The notes beneath the pieces were generated by a model. That model was not told the origin of the DNA. It saw nothing but the letters and a program-made list of their open reading frames with translations, and did not search any database. This document shows, one piece after another, positions 1 through 8,900 of a stretch of DNA of 52,146 bases. The translations under genes were made by a program, and so were the position numbers. The stretch lies in contig CAJNDS010000911.1 of assembly GCA_905221605.1 (NCBI GenBank), forward strand, positions 1 to 52,146, written 5' to 3'. The DNA is from Symbiodinium natans. Its lineage: Eukaryota > Sar > Dinophyceae > Suessiales > Symbiodiniaceae. Each line of letters starts with the position of its first letter. Within the stretch, counting starts at the first letter, position 1.

Positions 1-446
1 CTAATGTTTTCACTTCATCATCATATCGTTGTCCAAAACCTTCATTTGCTTCATCTTTTCTTGCTCCTTGAGACATCATTTTAGAAAACATATGGTGAAC
101 TCGGTTATAATTATCAAAGTCTTCTACAACCTGATTTCCTGCTATAATTCTCATTCTTCTAAAGAAACAATAAGGAGGAGATAATGGACGGACTTTATTA
201 TCAAATGCTCCAATATCAAGATTTTTTAATGTAAAGAAAATACGAACTGATTGGGGGTCTAACCAACTATTATCTTCTCCATTTAAACTAAATTTTAAAA
301 CACGGTTCCCACTATCACTTTTGTAAATATTTGACCCATTCGGCCAGAATGACACACTTCTTCTATCATTAATATAACTTGAACCTTTGTTTAATTTAAA
401 TGAGAGGCTGTCAATTAGAATATCTTCCGGGCTAAAAGTTTCCATC
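1..446 (-). CDS. Major capsid protein-like gene, N-terminal part, cut by window edge
   Basis: An open frame starts at the ATG complementary to 444-446 and runs without a stop to base 1, giving 148 codons of a longer gene. The N-terminus (METFSPEDILIDSLSFKLN) is followed by a segment with DRRSVSFWPNGSNIY, then a region with WLDPQSVRIFFTL and a FFRRMRIIAGNQVVEDF stretch. This layout, an N-terminal strand-rich segment with a conserved 'RRxVxFWPxGxNxY' run and then 'WLDPxxVRxxF', resembles my recollection of double jelly-roll major capsid proteins of Polinton-like viruses integrated in protist genomes. It is read divergently from the rest of the structural block and is AT-rich like its neighbours. 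The family call is inference from pattern and context. The C-terminal part, which would settle it, is outside the window. Confidence 0.6.
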
Positions 447-501
447 TAATATATATTTTACTATAGAAAAATTTAATTAAATATAATTGTTAATATTATA
501 T

Positions 502-696
502 TTAATCAAATAATTTAAAATTATATGAAATTTCTTTATTATTTTTCTTTTTGTTCTTAATATCTTTAACTATATTATTTCCTTCATTTTCTTCCACAAG
601 TTTCCTTATTTCTTCATAACTGTTTTGCTTAAACTTCTTCTCTTTTGGTGTCGTCTTCTCCATCTGTTCGTATGTTGTTGCCTTTTTATGAAACAT
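502..696 (-). CDS. Small lysine-rich protein of unknown function
   Basis: This 64-codon frame has an ATG start at 696 and lies between the capsid-like gene and the lipase-like gene on the same strand. It is very rich in Lys, Glu and Asn, with a basic run KDIKNKKKNNKE near the C-terminus, and has no membrane segment or cysteine. I recognise no family. The gap to the upstream lipase-like gene is only about 19 bases, consistent with one minus-strand transcription block. Low-complexity composition in AT-rich DNA means chance openness cannot be excluded. Confidence 0.4.
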   Translation of the reverse strand: MFHKKATTYEQMEKTTPKEKKFKQNSYEEIRKLVEENEGNNIVKDIKNKKKNNKEISYNFKLFD

Positions 697-715
697 TATT
701 ATTATTATTTAGAAA

Positions 716-1357
716 TTAATTAAATTGTTGCATAAACTCTTCTTGTGTTATTGGTAAGTTGCCTGGTTTATTATGAACATTTCCTATGTCTTGATAGGAA
801 TGATTTTGCAAAGGGTCTAAAGTTCCCTTATTTAATGTTGTGCTTCCTCTATCAAACATACTAACAACATCACCAGCCTTTCGTATTCTTAAATTTGTTC
901 CTGTGTCTTGCGGTCTTTGATTTGAAACAAAAGGAGACCCATAACTGCGACTTCTAAAAATATTACCATAATCAGTATTTATTTGTTGTCCCACTGCTGA
1001 ACCTAAACTATGGCTAATGATATCAGTAATTCCTGTAAGTTTTTTACCATCAACTTCTATAGTTCCGTCTTCAATGAACTTATCAACGTCTTTGTATCTC
1101 TTCGTGTTTCTTGTTTGATATAACGGTAATTTTAAATCATCATAAACATCTCTCCCACTTTTAGTTCCTGCTATATATAGAATAGAGCCATTCTGATATA
1201 TTCCGTCAGGATTTTCGTATGCTAATTTAAGTCCTTGTGTGTCCGTTAAGAACGTTTCGGCACCTGCTAATTCTTCCCTAACATCGTCATGTATTTTATT
1301 TCTTGTATTAGGCGCTTCATATATTATTCCTTCATTTCTTCTTTTATGTTTATGCAT
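716..1357 (-). CDS. Lipase-like (class 3 type) alpha/beta hydrolase of the viral element
   Basis: 213 aa, complete, start ATG at 1357. The sequence has a strand followed by a conserved 'AGTK' near residues 63-66, then a nucleophile elbow ISHSLGSA with the candidate catalytic Ser at 117 in an S-x-S-x-G form. Candidate acid Asp163 lies in GDVVSMFD and candidate His186 in NHSYQDIG. The order Ser-Asp-His and the spacing fit class 3 lipases, although the protein is shorter than typical enzymes (about 250-300 aa) and has no signal peptide or membrane helix. In a virus of this type such an enzyme could modify lipids during entry or escape, which is inference. It starts 40 bases from the divergent penton-like gene and so probably shares a promoter region with it. 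Confidence 0.6.
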   Translation of the reverse strand: MHKHKRRNEGIIYEAPNTRNKIHDDVREELAGAETFLTDTQGLKLAYENPDGIYQNGSILYIAGTKSGRDVYDDLKLPLYQTRNTKRYKDVDKFIEDGTIEVDGKKLTGITDIISHSLGSAVGQQINTDYGNIFRSRSYGSPFVSNQRPQDTGTNLRIRKAGDVVSMFDRGSTTLNKGTLDPLQNHSYQDIGNVHNKPGNLPITQEEFMQQFN

Positions 1358-1397
1358 TATAAAATAAGTTATAAATTATTTTATCATTTAATTAATA
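1358..1397. promoter_or_regulatory. Divergent AT-rich promoter region between lipase-like and penton-like genes
   Basis: Only 40 bases separate the two divergent starts. The stretch is nearly all A/T, with TTTAATTAATA directly before the plus-strand ATG at 1398 and TTATTTTATA before the minus-strand ATG. Both genes must be driven from here, or from inside one another, if transcribed separately. This is inferred from geometry; no host promoter consensus was matched. Confidence 0.4.
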
Positions 1398-2234
1398 ATG
1401 CTCAAATTTAAAAAAGTATATATTGATAGTAGTTATAAAGTGAGTGGCACTTCATCTGAATTCACGATTGATTTACCTGAAACGGTGCAGTTAGAAGACA
1501 ATATGCTATGTCAAATTCACGAGGTAAGCATTCCCCATTCGTGGTATTCAATAAACAGCACAAATAATAATTTATACTTCAGACATCAAGTATTACCTCC
1601 TGCTCTGGTAGCGGGTGCTTATTATCGTAAAATACCAATTCCCGAAGGTAATTACACCGCCTCTGAATTAACAACTGAATTAGAAACGCAACTAAATAAC
1701 TATTTTGATACAGTGGATAGACCTGATACATACACAGTAAGGTATAACGCAACAACCAACAAAATTAGGATTGCTGTTAATTATGCTACTGTTATATTCG
1801 TTGTCTTAACGGATGCTGAAGTTGCGCCTTTTGTCGGTTCATTTTTAGATGATGTTGATGTTAATAATTTGAATTCAATTAATCGCGTAATGGGTAATAC
1901 AACACCCGCGCCCGATGCTTACACTAATCTTGTTCCTTACATTACTAATTTTATTGACCTTGTCCCCTTCAAGAGTTTGTATTTACATTGTAATGAAATT
2001 AGCAACTACAACCAATTAACAGTAGCGGGTAATTCATCAATTGTGAAGAAAATTAACGTAACAGTTCCCTATTTAGGAATTATAAACGACAATGAATTAA
2101 GCAGTGTTGATTATATTGATGTTAGTAACAAAATGCTTCGCAGATTGAATTTTAGACTTAGTAATAATTTAAATCAGACGGTTAATTTAAATAATGTTGA
2201 TATCTCTTTCACTTTAACATTTTTCAGGGGTTGA
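1398..2234 (+). CDS. Probable minor capsid (penton-like) protein of a Polinton-like virus
   Basis: 278 aa, complete. It starts MLKFKKVYIDSSYKVSGTS, followed by SEFTIDLPETVQLEDN and then QIHEVSIPHSWYSINSTNNN. The 'YIDSxxK...F.I.LPE...L......I....IPHSWY.I...NN.LY' signature is one I associate with an abundant conserved protein of protist Polinton-like elements. The predicted content is mostly beta strand with no cysteine-rich or enzymatic motif, so a single jelly-roll penton or similar vertex protein is the most likely role. It is the first gene of a plus-strand run of six more small genes and sits next to the capsid-like gene. The penton assignment is inference; a structural role is better supported than the exact one. 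Confidence 0.55.
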   Translation: MLKFKKVYIDSSYKVSGTSSEFTIDLPETVQLEDNMLCQIHEVSIPHSWYSINSTNNNLYFRHQVLPPALVAGAYYRKIPIPEGNYTASELTTELETQLNNYFDTVDRPDTYTVRYNATTNKIRIAVNYATVIFVVLTDAEVAPFVGSFLDDVDVNNLNSINRVMGNTTPAPDAYTNLVPYITNFIDLVPFKSLYLHCNEISNYNQLTVAGNSSIVKKINVTVPYLGIINDNELSSVDYIDVSNKMLRRLNFRLSNNLNQTVNLNNVDISFTLTFFRG

Positions 2235-2240
2235 TAAATA

Positions 2241-2272
2241 TCTAATTAGAAAAATATATACTATATTAATTA
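2241..2272 (+). promoter_or_regulatory. TCTAA-type short promoter-like leader before the 194-aa gene
   Basis: TCTAATTAGA at 2241-2250 is followed by an AT-only stretch to the ATG at 2273. Similar TCTAA-A/T leaders occur just before the ATGs at 3253, 3595, 4636 and 5928, which suggests a shared element-specific promoter or initiator. No experimental support. Confidence 0.35.
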
Positions 2273-2857
2273 ATGAGCAGTGAAGCAGTTGAGGAGGTTA
2301 AAAATGAAGAAGCTAATGAAGAAGTGGCTAATGAAGTTATTGAAGAAGCGCCTGAAGAAGCACCAACAGAACAAATTAAAGAAGCTACTGAAGAAACATC
2401 TAAAGAGCAAACAAAACCAAAAGCGAAAGCAACTCCCAAGAAATTAGCGAGAAGTGTTAAAGTAGTAGAGTTAGTTGAATGTCAGGCTTGTAATAAAAAG
2501 ATGTTACCCAAATCTCTAAGAAACACCCACCCACATTATTGCAAGGGACAGCCAACGGAAACATTACCAGTGAATAAGCAGAAGGCAAGTTACGGGACCA
2601 AGGTTGAAGAAAAACTAAGGAAAGAAATTGAAGCGGAAATGAAAGCAAAATATGAAATCAAAGAAAACGATAAAAACGCTCAAAATGAAGTTGTTAATTA
2701 TTCCGAACCTATTGAAGTTAAAACGAAAGCAAAGCCAAGTGTGCCACGGCAACTAACAGCAAGAGAATTACTAGAAGCATCTTATAACGAAATAAGAAGA
2801 GCAAAAAGAGAGGAACATATACAAAAGATTAACAGTTTTAAATCAAAAATGTTTTAA
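2273..2857 (+). CDS. Acidic N-terminal, C2HC zinc-knuckle protein of the viral element
   Basis: 194 aa. Residues 1-50 are strongly acidic (repeated EEV/EEA runs), residues 50-65 are Lys-rich, and a single compact Cys/His cluster CQACNKKMLPKSLRNTHPHYC (C-x2-C ... H-x3-C) lies around residues 69-89. The C-terminal half is a charged helix with coiled-coil character. A lone zinc-knuckle between charged arms fits a nucleic-acid-binding or scaffold-like virion protein, but I do not recognise the family. It is co-oriented with and follows the penton-like gene by 38 bases, and is followed by the 115-aa gene after 16 bases. Confidence 0.55.
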   Translation: MSSEAVEEVKNEEANEEVANEVIEEAPEEAPTEQIKEATEETSKEQTKPKAKATPKKLARSVKVVELVECQACNKKMLPKSLRNTHPHYCKGQPTETLPVNKQKASYGTKVEEKLRKEIEAEMKAKYEIKENDKNAQNEVVNYSEPIEVKTKAKPSVPRQLTARELLEASYNEIRRAKREEHIQKINSFKSKMF

Positions 2858-2873
2858 TATAATATGTACTTAT

Positions 2874-3221
2874 ATGAAAGAATTAACAAAAGAGGAAAAA
2901 GGCAGTTTAATATTTAATTATGGTTTTTATGTAATGCGTGATAAAGGTCTTGATGTTAATGATGAACTATTAAAACAAATCGCTACATTAGAGGCGTGTG
3001 TAAAATGTGAAACTACTGTTCCAAAACAACTAATGCCTTTAAATGAACTAAAGGCGCATTTAAGAAACACTGAAAACATATTCCCTGTTCGCAATGCAAG
3101 AACTGAAACCGAACTCGGCACTTACAACCTGTCTGAAATGATGTTGAATGAGATTGACAAATATGTTATTCATTTTCCTGAAGAAGCAGTTGAGATAATG
3201 AAGTCAAAAATTAATTACTAA
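2874..3221 (+). CDS. Conserved-looking 115-aa protein of unknown function, viral structural block
   Basis: 115 aa, ATG at 2874. It is mixed helical, with no membrane helix and two cysteines close together (ACVKCE near residues 41-46). The C-terminus ends in an amphipathic helix (EEAVEIMKSKINY). I recognise no family. Its position in a tight co-directional run of small genes between capsid-like and replication genes suggests a virion or assembly role. That is inference from context only. Confidence 0.5.
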   Translation: MKELTKEEKGSLIFNYGFYVMRDKGLDVNDELLKQIATLEACVKCETTVPKQLMPLNELKAHLRNTENIFPVRNARTETELGTYNLSEMMLNEIDKYVIHFPEEAVEIMKSKINY

Positions 3222-3252
3222 TAATATTTTTAATCTAAATAATATTAATAAT

Positions 3253-3573
3253 ATGAGTATGTTTAAGAGTAAGCCTGAGTTCAAGCGTATGCCGATGGTT
3301 AGCCAGACGTATGATGTTGAAGATACCTTCGGTGTTGCTTCACGAAGGAAACAAATTGAAGACATGAAATTAAGAATTGAAGAAGCAGAGAACAGAGCCA
3401 AAAACATTAGGTTAAGGAATGACTGGATACAACATCAAAAGAAGTCGTTGTATCAAGGTCAATTAGATGATATTAACAGACAGTTAGAGCGTCCAATGAT
3501 GCCAGTAAGAACAAAAGAAGAACTGAAAAAGAAGCAAGATGAATTAAAACATATAATGGCAGAAATAAATTAA
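3253..3573 (+). CDS. Small coiled-coil protein, viral structural block
   Basis: 106 aa. The first 30 residues are extended and basic (MSMFKSKPEFKRMPMV). The remainder is a long charged helix, RKQIEDMKLRIEEAENRAKN and onward, with heptad-like spacing typical of coiled coils. There are no cysteines and no membrane segment. A TCTAAAT leader sits 13-19 bases before the ATG. Possible roles include a scaffold or cement protein; none can be shown from sequence. Confidence 0.5.
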   Translation: MSMFKSKPEFKRMPMVSQTYDVEDTFGVASRRKQIEDMKLRIEEAENRAKNIRLRNDWIQHQKKSLYQGQLDDINRQLERPMMPVRTKEELKKKQDELKHIMAEIN

Positions 3574-3574
3574 A

Positions 3575-3594
3575 ATCTAATTCTAAATATAATA
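3575..3594 (+). promoter_or_regulatory. Doubled TCTAA leader motif before the 208-aa gene
   Basis: TCTAA at 3576-3580 and TCTAAATAT at 3582-3590 lie immediately before ATAATG at 3595. The same arrangement, TCTAAATCTAAATATG, occurs at the start of the replication gene (5915-5930). This is the clearest pair supporting a common leader motif. Confidence 0.4.
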
Positions 3595-4221
3595 ATGATT
3601 AAAACATTAAAGTCTGAATTAACACTACGCCCAACATACGATGAAATGATAGGAATGATTGAAAGTCAAGGAGACCCCAACAGACCATCAATAGAACAAG
3701 TGATTGACAGACGAGCAACAATATTTAGAAATAATCAGTTCGGCAGTCAGTTTGATAATATTGATTTTCTAGGCTTGAAGAAGCAAGAGGAAGACAAGGT
3801 AAAAGAGGAAATAAGACAAACACAGTTGAGACAAACGGCAATGGCTACCGGCTCATCAATGGGTGTCCTAAGTTATGGAGGTAGAACGCCTATAGGTGCT
3901 TACACTGCCGACGGCTTTGAAACACCTACAAATGATGTTAATATGTCAGATGAGCAAATTATGATGATAAAGGCGGAAATGGAAAAACATCAACAGCGAC
4001 AACGAGAAGCACAACAAGCATCAGCATCATCAGCAAAAACTGATTTAGATGAAGCACATAGACAATCATTACCCGCCGGAGTTAATATTGATGGGGAAGA
4101 TGATATGCCACCTCTAGAACCGATACAACAAGAGAGTTCAGAAGAAGAACTAATACCAGCAGAAGATACAGACCCTAATCCATATCAAAGGGGGTTGTTA
4201 TTTTGGAACAATGATATTTAA
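3595..4221 (+). CDS. 208-aa virion-type protein with LRPT motif, unknown function
   Basis: 208 aa. The N-terminus carries LTLRPTYDEMIGMIE (residues ~10-24) and a later NIDF. A Gln/Glu-rich helix spans about residues 120-150, and the C-terminal third is acidic and Ser-rich, ending NPYQRGLLFWNNDI. The LRPT[YF][DE] motif and a following DxxDF are shared with the N-terminus of the gene at 4636, so the two may be paralogous or may share a partner-binding peptide. There are no enzymatic motifs. The stop is 3 bases before the next ATG, consistent with one transcript. Confidence 0.55.
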   Translation: MIKTLKSELTLRPTYDEMIGMIESQGDPNRPSIEQVIDRRATIFRNNQFGSQFDNIDFLGLKKQEEDKVKEEIRQTQLRQTAMATGSSMGVLSYGGRTPIGAYTADGFETPTNDVNMSDEQIMMIKAEMEKHQQRQREAQQASASSAKTDLDEAHRQSLPAGVNIDGEDDMPPLEPIQQESSEEELIPAEDTDPNPYQRGLLFWNNDI

Positions 4222-4224
4222 AAA

Positions 4225-4620
4225 ATGAAGACGAACCAGAAAATAAATTATGATGACTTATTATTTCAGTTGTATATCAGAGGACAGCTAACAGACAAAA
4301 TGGAAACTGATGTTGAAAATCTACCTGATGAACTATCAAAGAAATTGTATTTATTAAGAATTATTGAAAATCTCATAGGAACAGAACCAGAAGAGAACGA
4401 ATGGCAAACAATGGTGAATGACGAACTGTTAAGAAAAAGAATAAAAGAATGGAGAAACATGAAGAAGGCTAAATCAGCTAGTTCTAGTTCAGGTGGTATA
4501 GGTTCTGCTATTGCTAGTGGAGCTAGAGCCGTAGGTGGTGCTGTTTTAGAAGCAGGAAAAGAGGCTGTAAAGGAGGCTGTCGTGGCAGGGGCTAGAAGTG
4601 CTGTTATGAGTTTAATTTAA
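4225..4620 (+). CDS. Small protein with Gly/Ala amphipathic C-terminal segment, possible membrane-active virion protein
   Basis: 131 aa, starting 3 bases after the previous stop. Residues 1-85 are a charged helical domain. Residues ~88-131 change to small residues, SSSSGGIGSAIASGARAVGG then further Ala/Val/Gly to the end, forming a predicted amphipathic or weakly hydrophobic helix. Similar Gly/Ala-rich C-terminal helices are known from membrane-active minor virion proteins of double-stranded DNA viruses. Here the role is inference. No cleavage site or protease gene can be seen in the window. Confidence 0.5.
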   Translation: MKTNQKINYDDLLFQLYIRGQLTDKMETDVENLPDELSKKLYLLRIIENLIGTEPEENEWQTMVNDELLRKRIKEWRNMKKAKSASSSSGGIGSAIASGARAVGGAVLEAGKEAVKEAVVAGARSAVMSLI

Positions 4621-4635
4621 TCTAATTATTAGTAT
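4621..4635 (+). promoter_or_regulatory. TCTAATTA leader before the 271-aa gene
   Basis: TCTAATTATTAGTAT fills the whole 15-base gap between the stop of the 131-aa gene and the ATG at 4636. It matches the TCTAA[AT] pattern seen before the ATGs at 2273, 3253, 3595 and 5928. Confidence 0.35.
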
Positions 4636-5451
4636 ATGCTAAAACTTCGCCCAACATTTGAACAAATTGAAAGAGAAGCGAGAACACACAGACTAAAAAT
4701 ATTACCAGAGAAACAGAAAAGAACACAACAAGGAATATTGTTAGATGATGTTGATTTTGATGACTTTGATTTGAATAATTATGACAGGAAAACAGTTTTG
4801 TTAAATGATAACCCTGATAGGGGAACACAAACCGATAATTTTGATGTTACACCAAGCATAACAGAAAGTGAAAGTATGAAAACAGTTGAAGAAGAAGTTA
4901 AAGAGAGACAAACAGATGAAAGCGAAGCAAGTGTAGAAAAGGAACATGAACGCGAACGCGACCGCGAACCACAAAGGGAAAGAGAAAGAGGTAAATCAAT
5001 AATGAGGAGAATGTATGATGCTATGTTCGGAGAGGATGAATTTAAAGAAGAAAGAGAGGAAATGAGAAGTAGAAGGCAACAAATAGAAGAAGAAGAAGAT
5101 TTACATGAAGCTTATGTAGAGAAAAAACAAAGTGAAGAGAGCGACGATAGTTTACCTATGAATGTTAAAAAATCTTATGAGCCTTCATCATCATCTTCAT
5201 CAAGTTCCAGAAGAAGTTCAAACAGGAGTGCTTTATTACCTATTGAAGAAGAGGCATTAAGTGAATATGTTCGTTCTTCGCCACCTGTATCAGTTCAAAG
5301 TTCTATTAATAGTGATAGGACAATTGAATATGTTGATGAAGCTACACCCCCACAAAGTGTTGTAAGCTCAAGGCGCTCGCAAGAAACAATAGAATACATA
5401 AGAAGCAGAACCAGTTCAAGGCGCTCAAGTATTCAGTCTGTAAGTTCTTAG
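4636..5451 (+). CDS. 271-aa charged, Ser/Arg-rich protein with LRPT motif, unknown function
   Basis: 271 aa. It opens MLKLRPTFEQIEREA, sharing LRPT[YF][DE] with the 208-aa gene, then has DDVDFDDFDLNNY. Residues ~90-175 are a Glu/Arg-rich helix with repeated EREREP-type runs. The C-terminal ~90 residues are Ser-rich with repeated SSRRSS-type motifs, including SRRSQETIEYIRS and a nearby second copy of TIEY. The C-terminus resembles RS-type nucleic-acid-packaging tails, but no family is recognised. It is the last gene of the plus-strand structural run and converges on the 92-aa gene. Confidence 0.5.
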   Translation: MLKLRPTFEQIEREARTHRLKILPEKQKRTQQGILLDDVDFDDFDLNNYDRKTVLLNDNPDRGTQTDNFDVTPSITESESMKTVEEEVKERQTDESEASVEKEHERERDREPQRERERGKSIMRRMYDAMFGEDEFKEEREEMRSRRQQIEEEEDLHEAYVEKKQSEESDDSLPMNVKKSYEPSSSSSSSSRRSSNRSALLPIEEEALSEYVRSSPPVSVQSSINSDRTIEYVDEATPPQSVVSSRRSQETIEYIRSRTSSRRSSIQSVSS

Positions 5452-5473
5452 TAAAAAGTAAATAAAATAATTA

Positions 5474-5499
5474 ATAATATTATTTAGCAATAATATTAT
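5474..5499. terminator. Convergent 11-bp hairpin between the 271-aa and 92-aa genes
   Basis: 5474-5484 and 5489-5499 are perfect inverted repeats around the 4-base loop TAGC. The hairpin lies 22 bases after the plus-strand stop and touches the stop codon of the minus-strand gene. A bidirectional transcript end is the simplest reading, as in compact virus genomes. All stem pairs are A-T, so stability is modest. Confidence 0.4.
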
Positions 5500-5777
5500 C
5501 AATTATTAGGCTTTTTTAAAAGAGCGTCCAATAATTCCTGAGGGCTAGAAAGCTCATTTACATTGATGTTGTCGTCCTTAATCATCTGCGCTATTGCCTT
5601 CTGGCGGTAGGCCCGTTTCACCTTCTCCTTCTTGCTTTCCATATACCCTTCCTGCTGTTTGAGCTTCAAGTAATACAGCCTGTTGTATATGGCCATCTGC
5701 TTTTTGATTTCTTCCATTGTGTAGTCGTCAGGGTTCAAATCCTTAATTACATCGTGATAGATTGAAGTTTTAACCAT
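5499..5777 (-). CDS. 92-aa helical basic protein of unknown function
   Basis: 92 aa, ATG at 5777, stop TGA at 5499-5501. It is mostly helical and Lys-rich (QKAIAQMIKDDNINVNEL), with a C-terminal SSPQELLDALLKKPNN and no cysteine or membrane segment. Its base composition is less AT-rich than the structural genes and closer to the replication gene. It is divergent from the replication gene, 150 bases away. The small size and charge could fit a DNA-binding regulator, but no motif (HTH, ribbon-helix-helix) can be asserted. Confidence 0.5.
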   Translation of the reverse strand: MVKTSIYHDVIKDLNPDDYTMEEIKKQMAIYNRLYYLKLKQQEGYMESKKEKVKRAYRQKAIAQMIKDDNINVNELSSPQELLDALLKKPNN

Positions 5778-5927
5778 TATTCCTATTATAACATAATATG
5801 TAAATATTCCTTTAAATACCTTAAACGCACAGAGAGAAATTATTCAAAATGAAATGATAAGCAACAATTCAAGGAAAACCCTTTTAAAGAAATGATAACT
5901 ATATTAAATTAATATCTAAATCTAAAT
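5778..5927. promoter_or_regulatory. Divergent intergenic region before the replication gene
   Basis: 150 AT-rich bases separate the 92-aa gene (minus) from the replication gene (plus). The end carries TCTAAATCTAAAT (5915-5927) directly against the ATG at 5928, the same motif as before the 208-aa gene. No stem-loop or repeat was noticed in the rest. Confidence 0.4.
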
Positions 5928-8900
5928 ATGACACGAAAAGCTATACGAAGAAATCTGAGTGCCTTAGAAAGCACATTACGAGTAAATAGGAACAGAGTAT
6001 CAACAGACACCAGAGCCAAAATCAGAAACATCATAAACCTGTATGACGACCGTAAAATAGCACAAGTCACCACCGCATCTAAGATTATAAACGAGCTGAT
6101 TAGCGCAACCACGACCAAGGACAAAGCGAAGGCTACGAGAAACTACGACAAGCTCGTAGAGAAACATGAGGAGAAAGAACCGTTAGGTGTGAGGATGGAA
6201 AGAAGCCAGAAGGAGAACACGGAAAGAAGAAAACGAAGCGTCCAACGAAGCTATTCTATTGATGTCTTGTTCTACACCTACCAAAAGGAAGAGGGTAGTA
6301 AAACGAAAAAGGCATTTTCAGACAGCAGGGGAGAGCCTCTATACCTACTAACCAGAGAGCCCAAAACAGCCAACATTAAAACTACTAAGGATGTAGAGGA
6401 TAATGTCGGCAAACGGATTATCAAATATGACCACCCAGACCTGTATGTAAAAACGACACTTGAGCTACAAAAGGACGATGATATTCAGGACTTCATTTCC
6501 AAAAAATATAATATTGATGCCCTTAAGATTTTAAATGCCGTTCCCGTTGATGGCGACGGTGAGAAGTATGACCCCAAAAATAGAAAACTACGAAACTCCG
6601 ACAACATAGGCATCTATCACAGGTTCATAGAAACTGAGCTAGACCCCGAATACGAGACCTTCGCTGAAGCCATACGGGTCAAGCATTATGTCAAGCACGA
6701 GTGCTGGATAAATACCTTAACTGACTTTTATATGGACAGTCTCATGAGCGATAAGAAAAAGAAGCCGATGACGAGAAAAGCAGTGCTTGAGCTGATAGGA
6801 ACCACAGAAGATGAATTTAAAACCGTTGGAGCATCAATAGAGGATATGGCAAAGGTCTTTAAAGAGTATCGTATAACCGCTAGAATATTTGACTACATGG
6901 AGAACCTAATTTTTACCTACGACCCTCCTAAAAGAGACCATCATCATAAAACCTTCTATGCTTTAGTGAAAAACGACCATATTTATACTATAAATACAGA
7001 TATAAAAGCATTGCAACGGCTGATGGCGGTAGAGAGAGAGCATAACATCAATGTTAAGGCTTCAAGTGCTTATCACATTAACGAGCGAGACGAACCAGTT
7101 GAATGTAGAATGATAGAGCACATAGACGACCTCCTCAAATACACAGAGAAGGAGGAATACACGATGATTTACAGCCACAACAACTTAGCCACGTTATACT
7201 ACCAAAGCAGGGAAGCAGGATACGAGCCATACATCAAGTTTATGGCGGGAGTGATATCGGAACTGAATTTCAAGTTTAAGGTGAAGCTCACTAAAAGAAA
7301 GTATAAGGAAATCAAGTATAGGGTCAAAACGCAGAACCTAATCACCACATCCATGGACGGAAGTATAACGATAGAGAATGCCGAAGAGGATTTTCTGAGG
7401 GATGCTGAAGCAACATATAACAACATGTCAAAGGCGATGCACGAATTCAATCAGGAGCTGTTTAATCCACTGCACAAATCCTATTATAATGAAGCTGATA
7501 GGGAAATTTTCAGACAGTGTCACAGTATAGCACCTTCTGGAAACATCCTTCAGCTTCATGATAGTAGGGACGATATGCACATAGAGATTGATAGGAGTAA
7601 GGCTTACACTTGGGCATACAATCAGATTGTAGAAGTTCCCGTATTCAACGAGTTTGACATCTGGAAGCCTTATGATTATGATAAGCACGATTACAAGGAA
7701 TTTGGGGTTTTGGGCCTTTTTCTCGTGAGGGCAGTTGATGAGGCACCGATGTTCTTCAATAAGCCCTATATGTTAATATACGGTAAGTTTTTAAAACACT
7801 TATCTGGGAAATGTCAGATTTTGTATTATAAACTCCCTTCTCACACATACAAGGTCAATTATAAAAACATCGTTGAGAAACTTTGGGAAACTAGTATATC
7901 AAACAAACTACATGAAGACACTAATATTAAGAAGCTCATAGCCAATGTAAATATAGGACTGTTGGAGAAGGGCACGAACAAAGCACAGAAAACCTTAGTC
8001 TTTGACACTCTGTCCGAAACGGTCTATCATCAGAGCCTGTTCGGTGGTAGGATAAACAAGGTGAGTGGATGGTATGACGACGAGATACTAAGAGAGATGA
8101 CCGATGAAGATAAGAACCAATTAGAGGATGATGAGCTGAGACAGTATAGGATTATCAACGGTAAATATTATGATATTGAGAAGGTTGAGAAAGAAACGGA
8201 GAAAAAATACTACATGCTGACGGTCACAGCGAAAGCCGAACTGACCAACGGCTATAGATACATTAAGGAACTGCTACTGCAAATCCACAACTTCAGGATG
8301 TATGAGGATTATTGCAAACTAACACAAGCAGGAATAAAGGTTCATTATGTCAAGACCGATGCCTTTCTGATAGATACTAGCGACCTGTGGCGCGCTAAAA
8401 GACGGCTTGACTTCTCCAACGAGATAGGGGGCTGGAGAGTAGAGAAGGATAAGCAATACAGACCGCCAACCGACAATTACGAGATGAAGCCAAACGAGTT
8501 AGTTGAAATCCCGACATTTGAGAACGAACGGATAATGGTAGAGGACGAATGGAATGCCGATGCAATCTGCAAGCAAATAATAGAGAAGAACCCTGTAATA
8601 ATAAAGGCTAAATATGCTGGAAGTGGAAAGAGCTATATAGGCGAGTATATGAAGAATTTAGGGTATAATGTCTTGTTTGTATGTCCTACGAACCAACTGC
8701 TACAAAACACACAAACTGACGCAACGACTAACAACAAATTCTTTGCTATACCCATGGAGAAGGGAGATAGAATGGAAACTTTTGACCACAGTCCCTATGA
8801 CTGTATAGTATTTGATGAGGTAGGTATGGGAGGGATGTATGTATTAAAAAAAATAAGGGAGTTTGTTAATACACACTCCAAGGACAAAATCATCATAGCC

